NCBI GenBank assembly: GCA_945931475.1
Contig: CAMEPD010000002.1
Location: 1-64,000 of the forward strand
Length of the DNA stretch: 64,000 nt
DNA from: an uncultured Muribaculaceae bacterium
GTDB taxonomy: Bacteria; Bacteroidota; Bacteroidia; Bacteroidales; Muribaculaceae
Direction of reading: 5' to 3'
Both the position numbers and the translations under genes were made by a program. Below the pieces are notes generated by a model. The model saw only the letters and a program-made list of their open reading frames with translations. It did not search any database and had not been told where the DNA came from. Shown piece by piece: positions 36,731-47,104 of this stretch (positions within the stretch are counted from its first letter, which is position 1; each line of letters starts with the position of its first letter).

Positions 36731-37042
36731 TTAATTTTTCATTTTTACTACATCGTCAACGTCGATGTTCTCCGAGACGCGGAACACGTTGATGATGATT
36801 GCGATGGCCAGGGCTGTTTCGGCAGCGGCCAGACCGATGGCAAACAGTGAGAAGAACATACCCTCAAGCTGGTCGTTGTACATGAAGCGGTTGAACGCGG
36901 CAAAGTTGATGTCGACCGAATTGAGCATCAGTTCCAGCGAGATGAGGATGGCAATCATGTTTCGGCGGGTAATGAAACCGTAAAGGCCGCAGCAGAACAT
37001 GAAAAGGCTCGGAATGAGGTAGTATAATATGTTGATGTCCAT
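36731..37042 (-). CDS. nuoK: NADH-quinone oxidoreductase subunit K
   Basis: 103 residues, three membrane helices. Both conserved membrane glutamates of the proton path are present: glutamate 37 in ISLELMLNSV and glutamate 75 in LAAAETALAI. It lies 14 nt after nuoJ and 9 nt before nuoL. Confidence 0.97.
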   Translation of the reverse strand: MDINILYYLIPSLFMFCCGLYGFITRRNMIAILISLELMLNSVDINFAAFNRFMYNDQLEGMFFSLFAIGLAAAETALAIAIIINVFRVSENIDVDDVVKMKN

Positions 37043-37056
37043 GTTTCCGAATTCTT

Positions 37057-37572
37057 TTAATGGTTTTTGCGGGCTATTACCACACCGCCGATAATGCAGG
37101 CAAGCAGCAGTACGGAGATGGCTTCGAACGGAAGCATGTACTGGAATGTGCCTGTGCCGAGCAGTTTGTCGCCGATTTCAGCCATGGCGGGGTTGTCGCC
37201 TGACATTTTCGTGGTGAACAACTCTGTGCGGCTCAGCAGCGAATAGCCTGCCACGCCGAACATTACCAGGCCTGCCAACAGACCTGAAACACGTTTTTTA
37301 GAAGCTAATTTGGCGCTGTTGTCGCCCGGGTGGCTCGTCAGAAGTATCGAGAAGACGAACAACACCACTATACCTCCGGCGTATACCGCAATCTGCACGG
37401 CCCCGAGAAACTCGTATTTCAGCATAAAGTAGTATGCTGCCGTGGCAAAAAGGGCAAACAGCAGGTAGGTGGCGGCGCGCAGAATTCTGCGCGTGGTTAC
37501 AGCAAGCACCGAGCATACGACAATCACCAGGGTGATTATCACATAAGCGATGAAACTTCCTACTGATTCCAT
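37057..37572 (-). CDS. nuoJ: NADH-quinone oxidoreductase subunit J
   Basis: 171 residues with five membrane helices. The helix-3 motif LGAVQIAVYAGGIVVLFVF, which contains the pi-bulge implicated in coupling, is intact. Starts 15 nt after the nuoI stop. Confidence 0.96.
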   Translation of the reverse strand: MESVGSFIAYVIITLVIVVCSVLAVTTRRILRAATYLLFALFATAAYYFMLKYEFLGAVQIAVYAGGIVVLFVFSILLTSHPGDNSAKLASKKRVSGLLAGLVMFGVAGYSLLSRTELFTTKMSGDNPAMAEIGDKLLGTGTFQYMLPFEAISVLLLACIIGGVVIARKNH

Positions 37573-37587
37573 ATATTATTTTTCTTT

Positions 37588-38466
37588 TTATTTTTCAGGT
37601 TTGTCGGCTTTGGGGGCTTGTGCGGCGGCTGCGGCTTTTGCGGCCTTGAGGGCAGCGGCTTTCTCGAGGGCGGCGCGAATCTTGGCCTCCTTCTCGGGGT
37701 CGCCGGCGGCAGCTGCAAGGGCTTTCTTGGCCTTTTCGTCAAGTTCGGGTGCGGCGGGAGCTGCAGGTGCTGCAGCTGCGGCCTTGGCGGCCTTGAGGGC
37801 AGCGGCTTTCTCGAGGGCGGCGCGAATCTTGGCCTGCTTCTCGGGGTCACCGGCGGCGGCTTCGAGGGCTTTCTTGGCCTTTTCGTCGAGCTCGACGGCC
37901 GGGGCGGCCGTAGCTGAGGCCTTGGCTGCTGCAGCGGCTTTGGCTGCGGCTATCTTGGCGGCCTTCTCGGCTTCGAATTTGGCGCGCTGTTCGGGTGTGG
38001 GCTCGGGTTCGGGTTTCTCGGGAAGGTAATTGAGCTGCTTTACGAGCTTCTCGCGTGAGAATACAGCCTGCTCGAAATCGTTCGAGAAGTTGAGCGCCTG
38101 AGTGGGACAGTTGATGACGCAGAGCTGGCAGAATGTGCACGAGCCCAGGTCGTAGATATACTTGTCGAGTTTCTTTTTCTTGCGGCCGTCCCATGTGTCG
38201 ACCATCTTGGTCTGCAGCGTGATGGTGCCGTTGGGGCATACGCGTTCGCAGGTGCCGCAGGCTATGCACTTATGGTTGCCCTCGGCGTCATAAATCAGCT
38301 CGAGACGGGCACGGAAGCGCTGCGAGATGTTCATCTCCTTGCGGTCTTCGGGGTATCTTTCAGTAATCTTAGGAGTGACAAATTCCTTGCCGGTGACCTG
38401 CATGCCCTTCACAAGGGATGCGATGCCGGAGCCTAAGGATGAAAAATATTCTTTAATGCTACCCAT
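37588..38466 (-). CDS. nuoI: NADH-quinone oxidoreductase subunit I with repeated Ala/Lys-rich tail
   Basis: 292 residues; about 150-165 would be usual. The ferredoxin-like core has the two 4Fe-4S motifs CIACGTCERVCP and CTFCQLCVINCP (residues about 68-120), which pass electrons toward cluster N2. From about residue 150 the protein turns into a charged, alanine-rich helical tail. Two consecutive 49-residue units begin ELDEKAKKAL and share AAAGDPEK and AKIRAALEKAAALKAAKAAAAA; at DNA level the repeat period is 147 bp (37641 against 37788). The start ATG is 138 nt after the atpG stop, the widest gap at either nuo/atp junction. The tail is in frame and free of stops, so it is probably made. Its role is unknown. 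Confidence 0.95.
   Translation of the reverse strand: MGSIKEYFSSLGSGIASLVKGMQVTGKEFVTPKITERYPEDRKEMNISQRFRARLELIYDAEGNHKCIACGTCERVCPNGTITLQTKMVDTWDGRKKKKLDKYIYDLGSCTFCQLCVINCPTQALNFSNDFEQAVFSREKLVKQLNYLPEKPEPEPTPEQRAKFEAEKAAKIAAAKAAAAAKASATAAPAVELDEKAKKALEAAAGDPEKQAKIRAALEKAAALKAAKAAAAAPAAPAAPELDEKAKKALAAAAGDPEKEAKIRAALEKAAALKAAKAAAAAQAPKADKPEK
37641..37930. repeat. 147-bp tandem repeat inside nuoI
   Basis: The DNA encoding the NuoI tail is duplicated with a period of 147 bp (49 codons). The two units are highly similar; for instance CGGCCTTGAGGGCAGCGG occurs at 37641 and at 37788. Confidence 0.85.
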
Positions 38467-38532
38467 TTTAAGATTGTGTACGGAGGTCGGGCGTTGCCGT
38501 CCTCGATTTCCTGTTTGATTTAGTTTAATAAA

Positions 38533-38579
38533 GCCGGCACGTGGCCGGAGGGGTGGAGAGGGGATGCGGCCGTGGCCGC
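38533..38579. other. GC-rich hairpins at the atpG-nuoI junction
   Basis: CCGGC (38534-38538) pairs with GCCGG (38544-38548), and GCGGCC (38566-38571) with GGCCGC (38574-38579). On the minus strand the second-met hairpin is followed by TTTATT, so it could act as a weak terminator or as an RNA-processing signal between the atp genes and nuoI. No promoter box was found for nuoI in this gap. Confidence 0.5.
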
Positions 38580-38604
38580 GGCGGGGAGATATGCCTGTGC
38601 AGCG

Positions 38605-39489
38605 TCAATCCTTGACCTGACCGCCGAGTATGTCGAGCAGCTCGGTGGTGATTGCGGCCTGGCGCAGCTTGTTGTATTCGAGGTTGAGTTGGTCGCGCAG
38701 TTTCTGGGCGTTGTCGTTGGCGGCCTGCATGGCCATCACGCGTGCTGCCTGTTCGCTGGCGCGGTTCTCGGTGAAGATGTCCTGCATGATTGCCAGCAGG
38801 TACATCGGCAGGATTTTGTCGAAAATGGCTTCGGGCGAGGGCTCGAAGATATATGGACGTGTGCTGCCGGGCTTGTTGCTGTCGGAGAATGCCGAGGGGC
38901 TCACCGGGAGTATCTGAGCGGTCTCCAGACGCTGGCGTCCCATGCTCTTGAACGACATGTATACGGCCTCCACGAGGTCGATTTTCTTGTCGATGAACAT
39001 ATCGCGCAGCCGCCATGTGAAGTCGCGCACTTCGGTGTCGGCGCTCTTGGAGTTTACGGCGCCGGCATCCATGGTGTCGACCCCGGGGAGGCTGATTTTG
39101 GCCACGGCCTTGGCCATTTTGGCGCCGATGGCACACACAGTGATGTGTGCATCGTTGCCCAGGCGCTGACGCAGGGCCGAGATCTGCTGCAGCAACTGCT
39201 TGAATATGTTGACGTTGAAAGCGCCGCAAAGGCCGTCGTCGGAGCCCCATACCACTAACAGGGCGTGCTGCACGGGGCGCTCTTCCATCAAAGGTGACGA
39301 GAAGGAGGCGTCGGAATCAGCGAGATTGGCCATGATCGACTCCACCTGGTCGCGGAAGGGGCGAAGCTGGCGCAGGGCCTGCTCCGCCTTGTGCATCTTG
39401 GCGGAGGAAATCATCTTCATGGCGCCGGTAATCTTCTCTGACGAAGCTACCGAGCCGATGCGGGCTTTTAGTTCTCTTAATGTTGCCAT
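38605..39489 (-). CDS. atpG: ATP synthase gamma subunit
   Basis: 294 residues, the central rotor shaft of F1. The N-terminal helix pattern SVASSEKITGAMKMISSAKMHKAEQAL and the C-terminal NKLRQAAITTELLDILGG form the coiled coil inside the alpha/beta ring. It is the last of the atp genes; the next gene downstream is nuoI, not a transcription end. Confidence 0.97.
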   Translation of the reverse strand: MATLRELKARIGSVASSEKITGAMKMISSAKMHKAEQALRQLRPFRDQVESIMANLADSDASFSSPLMEERPVQHALLVVWGSDDGLCGAFNVNIFKQLLQQISALRQRLGNDAHITVCAIGAKMAKAVAKISLPGVDTMDAGAVNSKSADTEVRDFTWRLRDMFIDKKIDLVEAVYMSFKSMGRQRLETAQILPVSPSAFSDSNKPGSTRPYIFEPSPEAIFDKILPMYLLAIMQDIFTENRASEQAARVMAMQAANDNAQKLRDQLNLEYNKLRQAAITTELLDILGGQVKD

Positions 39490-39518
39490 ATCTGCGTATG
39501 GGGTTGGTGTTTAGATGT

Positions 39519-41093
39519 TTAAGCGTAGCGGGCGGCCACTTCGGCTGCTGCTTCCTTGAGCTTGGCCGAGGCCTCGTCGGTGAGCTTGCCGGCAGCTAAG
39601 GGGTCGAGCACGTCGGCGCGGTATTTGGCCTCGAGAAGCTGGATGAGGGCATCCTGGAAGTCCTGAACCTTGTCGGCGGGGACGTTCTGGAGCAGCCCGT
39701 TTACGCCGCAGAAGATTACGGCTACCTGATTCTCGACGGGCCAGGGGTGATACTGCGGCTGGATGAGCAGGCGTTCGTTCTTGCGGCCGCGGTCGATGAC
39801 GCGGGCGGTCACCGGGTCGATATCGCCGCCGAATTTGGTGAACGATTCGAGCTCGCGGAACTGTGCCTGGTCGATTTTCAGTGTACCGGCCACCTTCTTC
39901 ATCGACTTGATCTGGGCGTTACCGCCGACACGCGACACGGAGATACCTACGTTGATGGCCGGGCGGATACCGCGGTTGAAAAGGGCTGTCTCCAGATAAA
40001 TCTGACCGTCGGTAATCGAAATCACGTTGGTGGGGATGTATGCCGAAACGTCGCCGGCCTGGGTCTCGATGATGGGGAGCGCCGTGAGCGAACCGCCACC
40101 CTTTACTACGTCTTTGAGCACGGCGGGGAGGTCGTTCATCTTCGAAGCCACTTCCTGGTTGTCGATAATCTTGGCGGCGCGCTCGAGCAGACGCGAGTGC
40201 AGGTAGAAGATATCACCGGGGTAAGCCTCGCGGCCCGAGGGGCGTTTCAGAATCAGCGAAATCTCACGGTAAGCCACGGCCTGTTTCGACAGATCATCGT
40301 ATACGATGAGGGCGTCGCGGCCGGTGTCGCGGATGAATTCGCCGATGGCAACGCCGGCGAAGGGGGCGTAGTAGCGCATGGCGGCCGAGTCAGAGGCTGT
40401 GGCGGCTACCACACAGGTATAGTCGAGGGCGCCGTGCTGGCGGAGTACATCCACGGTGGCTGCAATCGACGATGCTTTTTGGCCGATGGCCACGTAGATG
40501 CAGTAGACGGGTTTGCCCTGCTCGAAGTTCTTGCGCTGGTTGATGATGGTGTCGATGGCGATGGCGGTCTTGCCGATCTGGCGGTCGCCGATGATAAGCT
40601 CGCGCTGTCCGCGGCCGATGGGCACCATGGAGTCGACGGCCTTGAGACCGGTCTGCAAGGGCTGGTTCACGGGCTGGCGGAAGATTACGCCGGGGGCTTT
40701 GCGTTCCAGGGGCATGAGGTATGTCTTGCCCTCGATGGGTCCGCGGCCGTCGATGGGCTCGCCAAGGATGTTGATGACGCGTCCGAAGAGCGATTCACCC
40801 ACGGGTATAGAAGCAATCTGGCCGGTGCGGCGCACGGTCATGTTTTCTGTAACGGTGTTGGCACCGTTGAGGATGATGACACCGACGTTGCTCTCTTCGA
40901 GGTTGAGGGCTACGCCCTTTACGCCGTTCTCGAACTCCACAAGCTCGTTGGCGCACACATTGTCGAGTCCGTATACGTGGGCCACGCCGTCACCGACGTC
41001 GAGCACTGTTCCGACTTCCTCGAATGTAACGGATTTGTTGACCGTTTCGAGCTGCTTTTTTAAGACTTCGGAAATCTCGCTTGGGTTAATCAT
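39519..41093 (-). CDS. atpA: ATP synthase alpha subunit
   Basis: 524 residues, the non-catalytic nucleotide-binding subunit of F1. P-loop GDRQIGKT at 169-176; the family signature near [14 protein letters not shown] is intact, including the arginine finger in SVSRVGG. It lies 29 nt before atpG and 67 nt after atpH, the latter gap holding a GC-rich palindrome. Confidence 0.98.
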   Translation of the reverse strand: MINPSEISEVLKKQLETVNKSVTFEEVGTVLDVGDGVAHVYGLDNVCANELVEFENGVKGVALNLEESNVGVIILNGANTVTENMTVRRTGQIASIPVGESLFGRVINILGEPIDGRGPIEGKTYLMPLERKAPGVIFRQPVNQPLQTGLKAVDSMVPIGRGQRELIIGDRQIGKTAIAIDTIINQRKNFEQGKPVYCIYVAIGQKASSIAATVDVLRQHGALDYTCVVAATASDSAAMRYYAPFAGVAIGEFIRDTGRDALIVYDDLSKQAVAYREISLILKRPSGREAYPGDIFYLHSRLLERAAKIIDNQEVASKMNDLPAVLKDVVKGGGSLTALPIIETQAGDVSAYIPTNVISITDGQIYLETALFNRGIRPAINVGISVSRVGGNAQIKSMKKVAGTLKIDQAQFRELESFTKFGGDIDPVTARVIDRGRKNERLLIQPQYHPWPVENQVAVIFCGVNGLLQNVPADKVQDFQDALIQLLEAKYRADVLDPLAAGKLTDEASAKLKEAAAEVAARYA

Positions 41094-41133
41094 TTGCTTT
41101 TATAAGTGGGAGGGTGATTATTCAGTTTTCTGT

Positions 41134-41156
41134 GGCCGGGGCCGCGGGGCCCGGGG
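41134..41156. other. GC-rich palindromic stretch in the atpH-atpA gap
   Basis: A run of 23 G/C bases (GGCCGGGGCCGCGGGGCCCG and on) can fold on itself, for example CCGGG with CCCGG. There is no T tract, so it is not a usual terminator. Confidence 0.5.
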
Positions 41157-41160
41157 TCTG

Positions 41161-41712
41161 TTATATTTTTGAGAGGAGGTGCAGACGCAGCTGCTTGAGT
41201 TCGTTCTCTACCGAGGCGTCGAGTCGCTCCGAGCCGATGCTCACGGTGAACCCGCCTATGAGCGACGGATCGACCGAGTAGCTGTACTCCATGGTTGCGT
41301 CCTTGATGTGCGAGCCAATGAGCTTCTGCAGGCGGTCGCGTTCGGCCTGGTCGAGGGGCTGTGCCGACACGACTTTTACGGGAAAAATGCGGTTTGCTTC
41401 CCGGTAGATGTCACCGTAGGCCAGGGCGCAGCCGCGGGCCATGGGGAGGCGCCGGTTCTCGGCGAGCAGGCGCAGGAAGTCGGCGTATGTCGGGTTGTCC
41501 TTGGCGTCGGCGCCGGCGGCTGTCATCAGCAGGCTGATTTTCTTGTCGTCGGCCATGAAGGGGTTGTCGATGGTGGCGGCGAGCTCCGGGTTTTCGGCGA
41601 AGCTATGGGCCAGCGAACCCATCGTGGCGTAGACACGCTTGTCGACGCCCCTTTCGAGGGCGACTTTGTACAGCGCCTTGGCGTATCGTTTCGGTATTAA
41701 GCCTTCGTTCAT
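41161..41712 (-). CDS. atpH: ATP synthase delta subunit
   Basis: 183 residues, the peripheral stalk cap of F1 (OSCP). The N-terminal RYAKALYKVALERG and the C-terminal VDPSLIGGFTVSIGSERLDASV are characteristic. It follows atpF in the standard order. Confidence 0.95.
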   Translation of the reverse strand: MNEGLIPKRYAKALYKVALERGVDKRVYATMGSLAHSFAENPELAATIDNPFMADDKKISLLMTAAGADAKDNPTYADFLRLLAENRRLPMARGCALAYGDIYREANRIFPVKVVSAQPLDQAERDRLQKLIGSHIKDATMEYSYSVDPSLIGGFTVSIGSERLDASVENELKQLRLHLLSKI

Positions 41713-41778
41713 CGCTCTTTTATGGAGAGGTTATATTGTTAAGCTGTGCCGTAGCCGTGGAGGCCCGGGGGCAGCGTA

Positions 41779-42276
41779 TCAGTTCTTGGTTTCGATTTCG
41801 TCGAGATACTGGTTGACGAGTTTCTTCTGGGCGACGGGATCCTTGAGCTGGCCGCGTGTTACACGTCCGGCGATGTCAAGAGCCACCTGGCTGACCTGGT
41901 CGCGCAGGTTCTGCTCGGCTTCCTTGCGCGACTGCTCGATTGACAGCTTGGCGTTGTCCATCTCTTTGCGCGCGGCCACTTTGGCCTCGTCGCGTGCCTG
42001 CTCGATAATCTGCGTCTTCATGCGGTTAGCGTCGGCGATTATTTCGGCCTGCTGGTGGCGCGCCTCGGCGATGTATTTTTTCGACTCCTCCTGGGCGTTG
42101 TCGAGCTGTTTCTTAGCGTCCTGGGCATATTCCACGCCCTTGTCGATAAGGTCGGCGCGTTTGTCAACTCCTTTGAGGATGGCCGGCCATGCGAATTTCC
42201 AAAGGATGAAGAGGGTGATAAGGAATGCCACTAACATCCAGAAGGTCAGGCCGAAATCTATTTTGAAAAGATCCAT
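41779..42276 (-). CDS. atpF: ATP synthase b subunit
   Basis: 165 residues. One N-terminal membrane helix (FWMLVAFLITLFILWKFAW, 12-30), then a long charged coiled coil (DKGVEYAQDAKKQLDNAQEE to the end), forming the stator stalk. It is separated from atpE by a 175-nt gap with strong hairpins. Confidence 0.96.
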   Translation of the reverse strand: MDLFKIDFGLTFWMLVAFLITLFILWKFAWPAILKGVDKRADLIDKGVEYAQDAKKQLDNAQEESKKYIAEARHQQAEIIADANRMKTQIIEQARDEAKVAARKEMDNAKLSIEQSRKEAEQNLRDQVSQVALDIAGRVTRGQLKDPVAQKKLVNQYLDEIETKN

Positions 42277-42353
42277 ATCGTGGGGTTTTTCGATTCAGAG
42301 AGAGAGGGGGGTGAATGATGAGAGAGCGGTAATAGGATGGGAAAGGGTGCACA

Positions 42354-42428
42354 GCGGGTGAACCCGCAGGCGTGGAGCGGTGTTTTCGCCCGTCGGCACC
42401 CCGGTAATGGCATTGCTGCCTACCGGGG
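42354..42428. other. Strong hairpins in the atpE-atpF gap
   Basis: CCCCGGTA (42399-42406) pairs with TACCGGGG (42421-42428), with an inner GGCA/TGCC stem. A second, GCGGG/CCCGC, lies at 42354-42367. The mRNA therefore carries two stable stems right after the c-subunit gene. No T tract follows, so a role in RNA stability or in tuning subunit ratios is more likely than termination. The 175-nt gap holds no gene. Confidence 0.65.
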
Positions 42429-42451
42429 AGTCCGGCGTCGCGAAGAACGGA

Positions 42452-42697
42452 TTATACGAAGAGGGCCAGGATGCAGACGATTACTGCGAAGAGGGCCACA
42501 CCTTCGATAAGGGCAGCGATTACGATCATGTTCGAACGGATGTCGCCGGCAGCTTCGGGCTGACGGGCGATAGCTTCCATTGCCGAGCCGCCAATTTTAC
42601 CGATACCGATACCGGCGGCAATGGCTGCGATACCTGCGCCGATGGATGCGCCCAGGCCAAGAAGTGCCTCGACTGCTGCTAAAATCATTGCTAACAT
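42452..42697 (-). CDS. atpE: ATP synthase c subunit
   Basis: 81 residues, two membrane helices forming the rotor ring. The glycine-rich first helix (GASIGAGIAAIAAGIGIG), the polar loop ARQPEA and the ion-binding glutamate 65 in AALIEGVALF are present. The first helix lacks the glutamine, and the position after the glutamate is glycine rather than serine or threonine, so the sodium-binding signature is missing and proton coupling is likely. A second ATG 9 nt downstream is an alternative start. Confidence 0.97.
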   Translation of the reverse strand: MLAMILAAVEALLGLGASIGAGIAAIAAGIGIGKIGGSAMEAIARQPEAAGDIRSNMIVIAALIEGVALFAVIVCILALFV

Positions 42698-42745
42698 AGT
42701 TGTAATTGTGAGGTTTATGATTTTTGTTATTTATTTTTTTCGTTA

Positions 42746-44050
42746 TTATGCTTTGGCCGGTTCTTCCTTGTGATGCTCCTCATGCCGGGCCTGGGCCAGA
42801 CCGATGAAGATGGTCGAGAGCATGGTGAATACGTATGCCTGGATGAAGCTTACCAGTACGTCAATCATCAGCATGAATACTGAAAAGAGTATGGAGATTA
42901 CGGCCGAGCCTCCGGCTACTGCTGCCCCCATCTTTTCGGCGAAGATGAAGATGATAAGCATCAGTATCAGTACTATCATGTGGCCGCCCATCATGTTGGC
43001 GAACAGACGCACTGTCAGGGCCGCCGGTTTGGTGAAGATTCCGAAGATTTCGATTACCTGCATGATAGGCAGGGGGAATTTGAGCCATATAGGCACATCG
43101 GGCCAGAGGATTTCCTTCCAGTATACTTTCGTGGCGAACACGTTGGTCATAAAGAAGGTGCAGATGGCAAGCACCAGTGTTACGGCGATGTTGCCGGTGA
43201 CGTTGGCGCCCCCGGGGAATACCACTATCAGACCCAGCAGGTTCATGAAGAAGATGAACAGGAACACTGTGAGCAGATATGGGGCGAAGCGCGGGGCTTT
43301 CTCCTTGAGGGTGGGTTTTACCACGCCGTCGTAGATGAACACGATGAGCGATTCCATGGCGCCGCGCATTTTGCGTGGGGCCTTGAAGGGGTTTTTCTTA
43401 TGCCAGGCTGCAAGGCGCAGGCAGAGGAGGATGACGATGAGGCAGGCGATGAACAGGGCGCAGACGTTCTTGGTGATGGAGATGTCGACGGCGAGTTTCA
43501 CTTCATGGCCGCCCTCCCAAGTGCCGTCGGGCATCTGATGGGCGCCGACTATCTGCACGAGCTTGCCCTTGCAGGGGTTCTCCACAGCTTTGCCCTCGTC
43601 GTCGAGCACTTTGCGGTTGTTCTCGTCGTAGAGGTTGTCTGTGGCCACGCGGAAGAGTACACCGTTGTCGTCGTATATCCGGCCGTTCTCGATGCGGCTC
43701 GACATGAAGCAGTGCCAACCGCCGTCCTTCACCTTTACGATTATGGGCAGGGGGATGCGCTTATGGTGGTTCAGGGGCACCTCCCAGCCGTAGGCATCGC
43801 CGAGGTGCTCGAAGATGGTCTCCTTGATGTTGAGCTTGCCGTGTTCGGCTTCTTTCTCTTTCATCTCGGCAACCTTGGCGTCGGCCACGGGCTCCTGATC
43901 TTCAGCCGCAGGCCTGGCTACGGGCCGGACGTCAGGCTTTGCGGCCGGAATGGAGTGGCTGGCGTCGGCAGGAGCCGCTGCAGCACGGGCCGCCATGGCT
44001 CCCATGGTGACTGTCAGCACGAGTGAAAGTATGAAACGTAATTTTTTCAT
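42746..44050 (-). CDS. atpB: ATP synthase a subunit with long N-terminal periplasmic extension
   Basis: 434 residues from ATG 44050, chosen because it opens a signal-like helix (MKKLRFILSLVLTVTMGAMA); the frame is open 9 codons further up. Residues about 25-190 form an extra hydrophilic region, and the conserved membrane core follows. The essential stator arginine is in PAALTVRLFANMMGGH, and the last helices (LMIDVLVSFIQAYVFTMLS) are normal. E. coli AtpB has 271 residues; Bacteroidetes members are usually extended at the N-terminus as here. The extension probably lies in the periplasm, and its role is unknown. No atpI-like gene is present. Confidence 0.94.
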   Translation of the reverse strand: MKKLRFILSLVLTVTMGAMAARAAAAPADASHSIPAAKPDVRPVARPAAEDQEPVADAKVAEMKEKEAEHGKLNIKETIFEHLGDAYGWEVPLNHHKRIPLPIIVKVKDGGWHCFMSSRIENGRIYDDNGVLFRVATDNLYDENNRKVLDDEGKAVENPCKGKLVQIVGAHQMPDGTWEGGHEVKLAVDISITKNVCALFIACLIVILLCLRLAAWHKKNPFKAPRKMRGAMESLIVFIYDGVVKPTLKEKAPRFAPYLLTVFLFIFFMNLLGLIVVFPGGANVTGNIAVTLVLAICTFFMTNVFATKVYWKEILWPDVPIWLKFPLPIMQVIEIFGIFTKPAALTVRLFANMMGGHMIVLILMLIIFIFAEKMGAAVAGGSAVISILFSVFMLMIDVLVSFIQAYVFTMLSTIFIGLAQARHEEHHKEEPAKA

Positions 44051-44084
44051 CGGATAATCTTTAGCGGTCAGACACACTTGCGTA

Positions 44085-44321
44085 TCAATAGATGCACACC
44101 GACACTACATCATGGTCAACGTCAACGATGCCGCCTTCGACCGTGATTTCGTGCTGCTGGCCGTCGGCTTCGGTGTAGCGGATTTTGCCCGGAACGAGCG
44201 ACGATACCAGCGATGCGTGGTGCGCCAGCACGGTGAAGAGGCCCAGTTCGCCGGGGAGGGTTACTGAAGTGGCTTCCCCTTCGAAAACTATGTGCTCCGA
44301 CGATATTATCTTGAGTGTCAT
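44085..44321 (-). CDS. atpC: ATP synthase epsilon subunit (short form)
   Basis: 78 residues, only the N-terminal beta-sandwich (TSVTLPGELGLFTVLAHHA and so on). The C-terminal helical hairpin that inhibits ATP hydrolysis in E. coli (139 residues) is absent. It follows atpD after 31 nt and precedes atpB by 34 nt. Confidence 0.93.
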   Translation of the reverse strand: MTLKIISSEHIVFEGEATSVTLPGELGLFTVLAHHASLVSSLVPGKIRYTEADGQQHEITVEGGIVDVDHDVVSVCIY

Positions 44322-44352
44322 AGACTTGCTTGTTTTAAGGTTGGGGCACCGG

Positions 44353-47020
<2,668 letters not shown>

Positions 47021-47104
47021 TTTTAGGTGGATTGTTGAAATATTTTAATAATTGGTGTTGGAGCTTGGGGTGGCTCGGTTCTTAACTCTTTGTGGAGGAG
47101 GGGG

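Noticed and set aside
37618..37917. Possible CRISPR-like repeat or Gly-rich protein on the plus strand
   Set aside because: The regular pattern is the complement of the NuoI tail repeat; there are no spacers, and the coding sense is clear on the minus strand.
39747..41063. Open frame of 438 codons on the plus strand
   Set aside because: It is antisense to atpA, with no recognisable domain.
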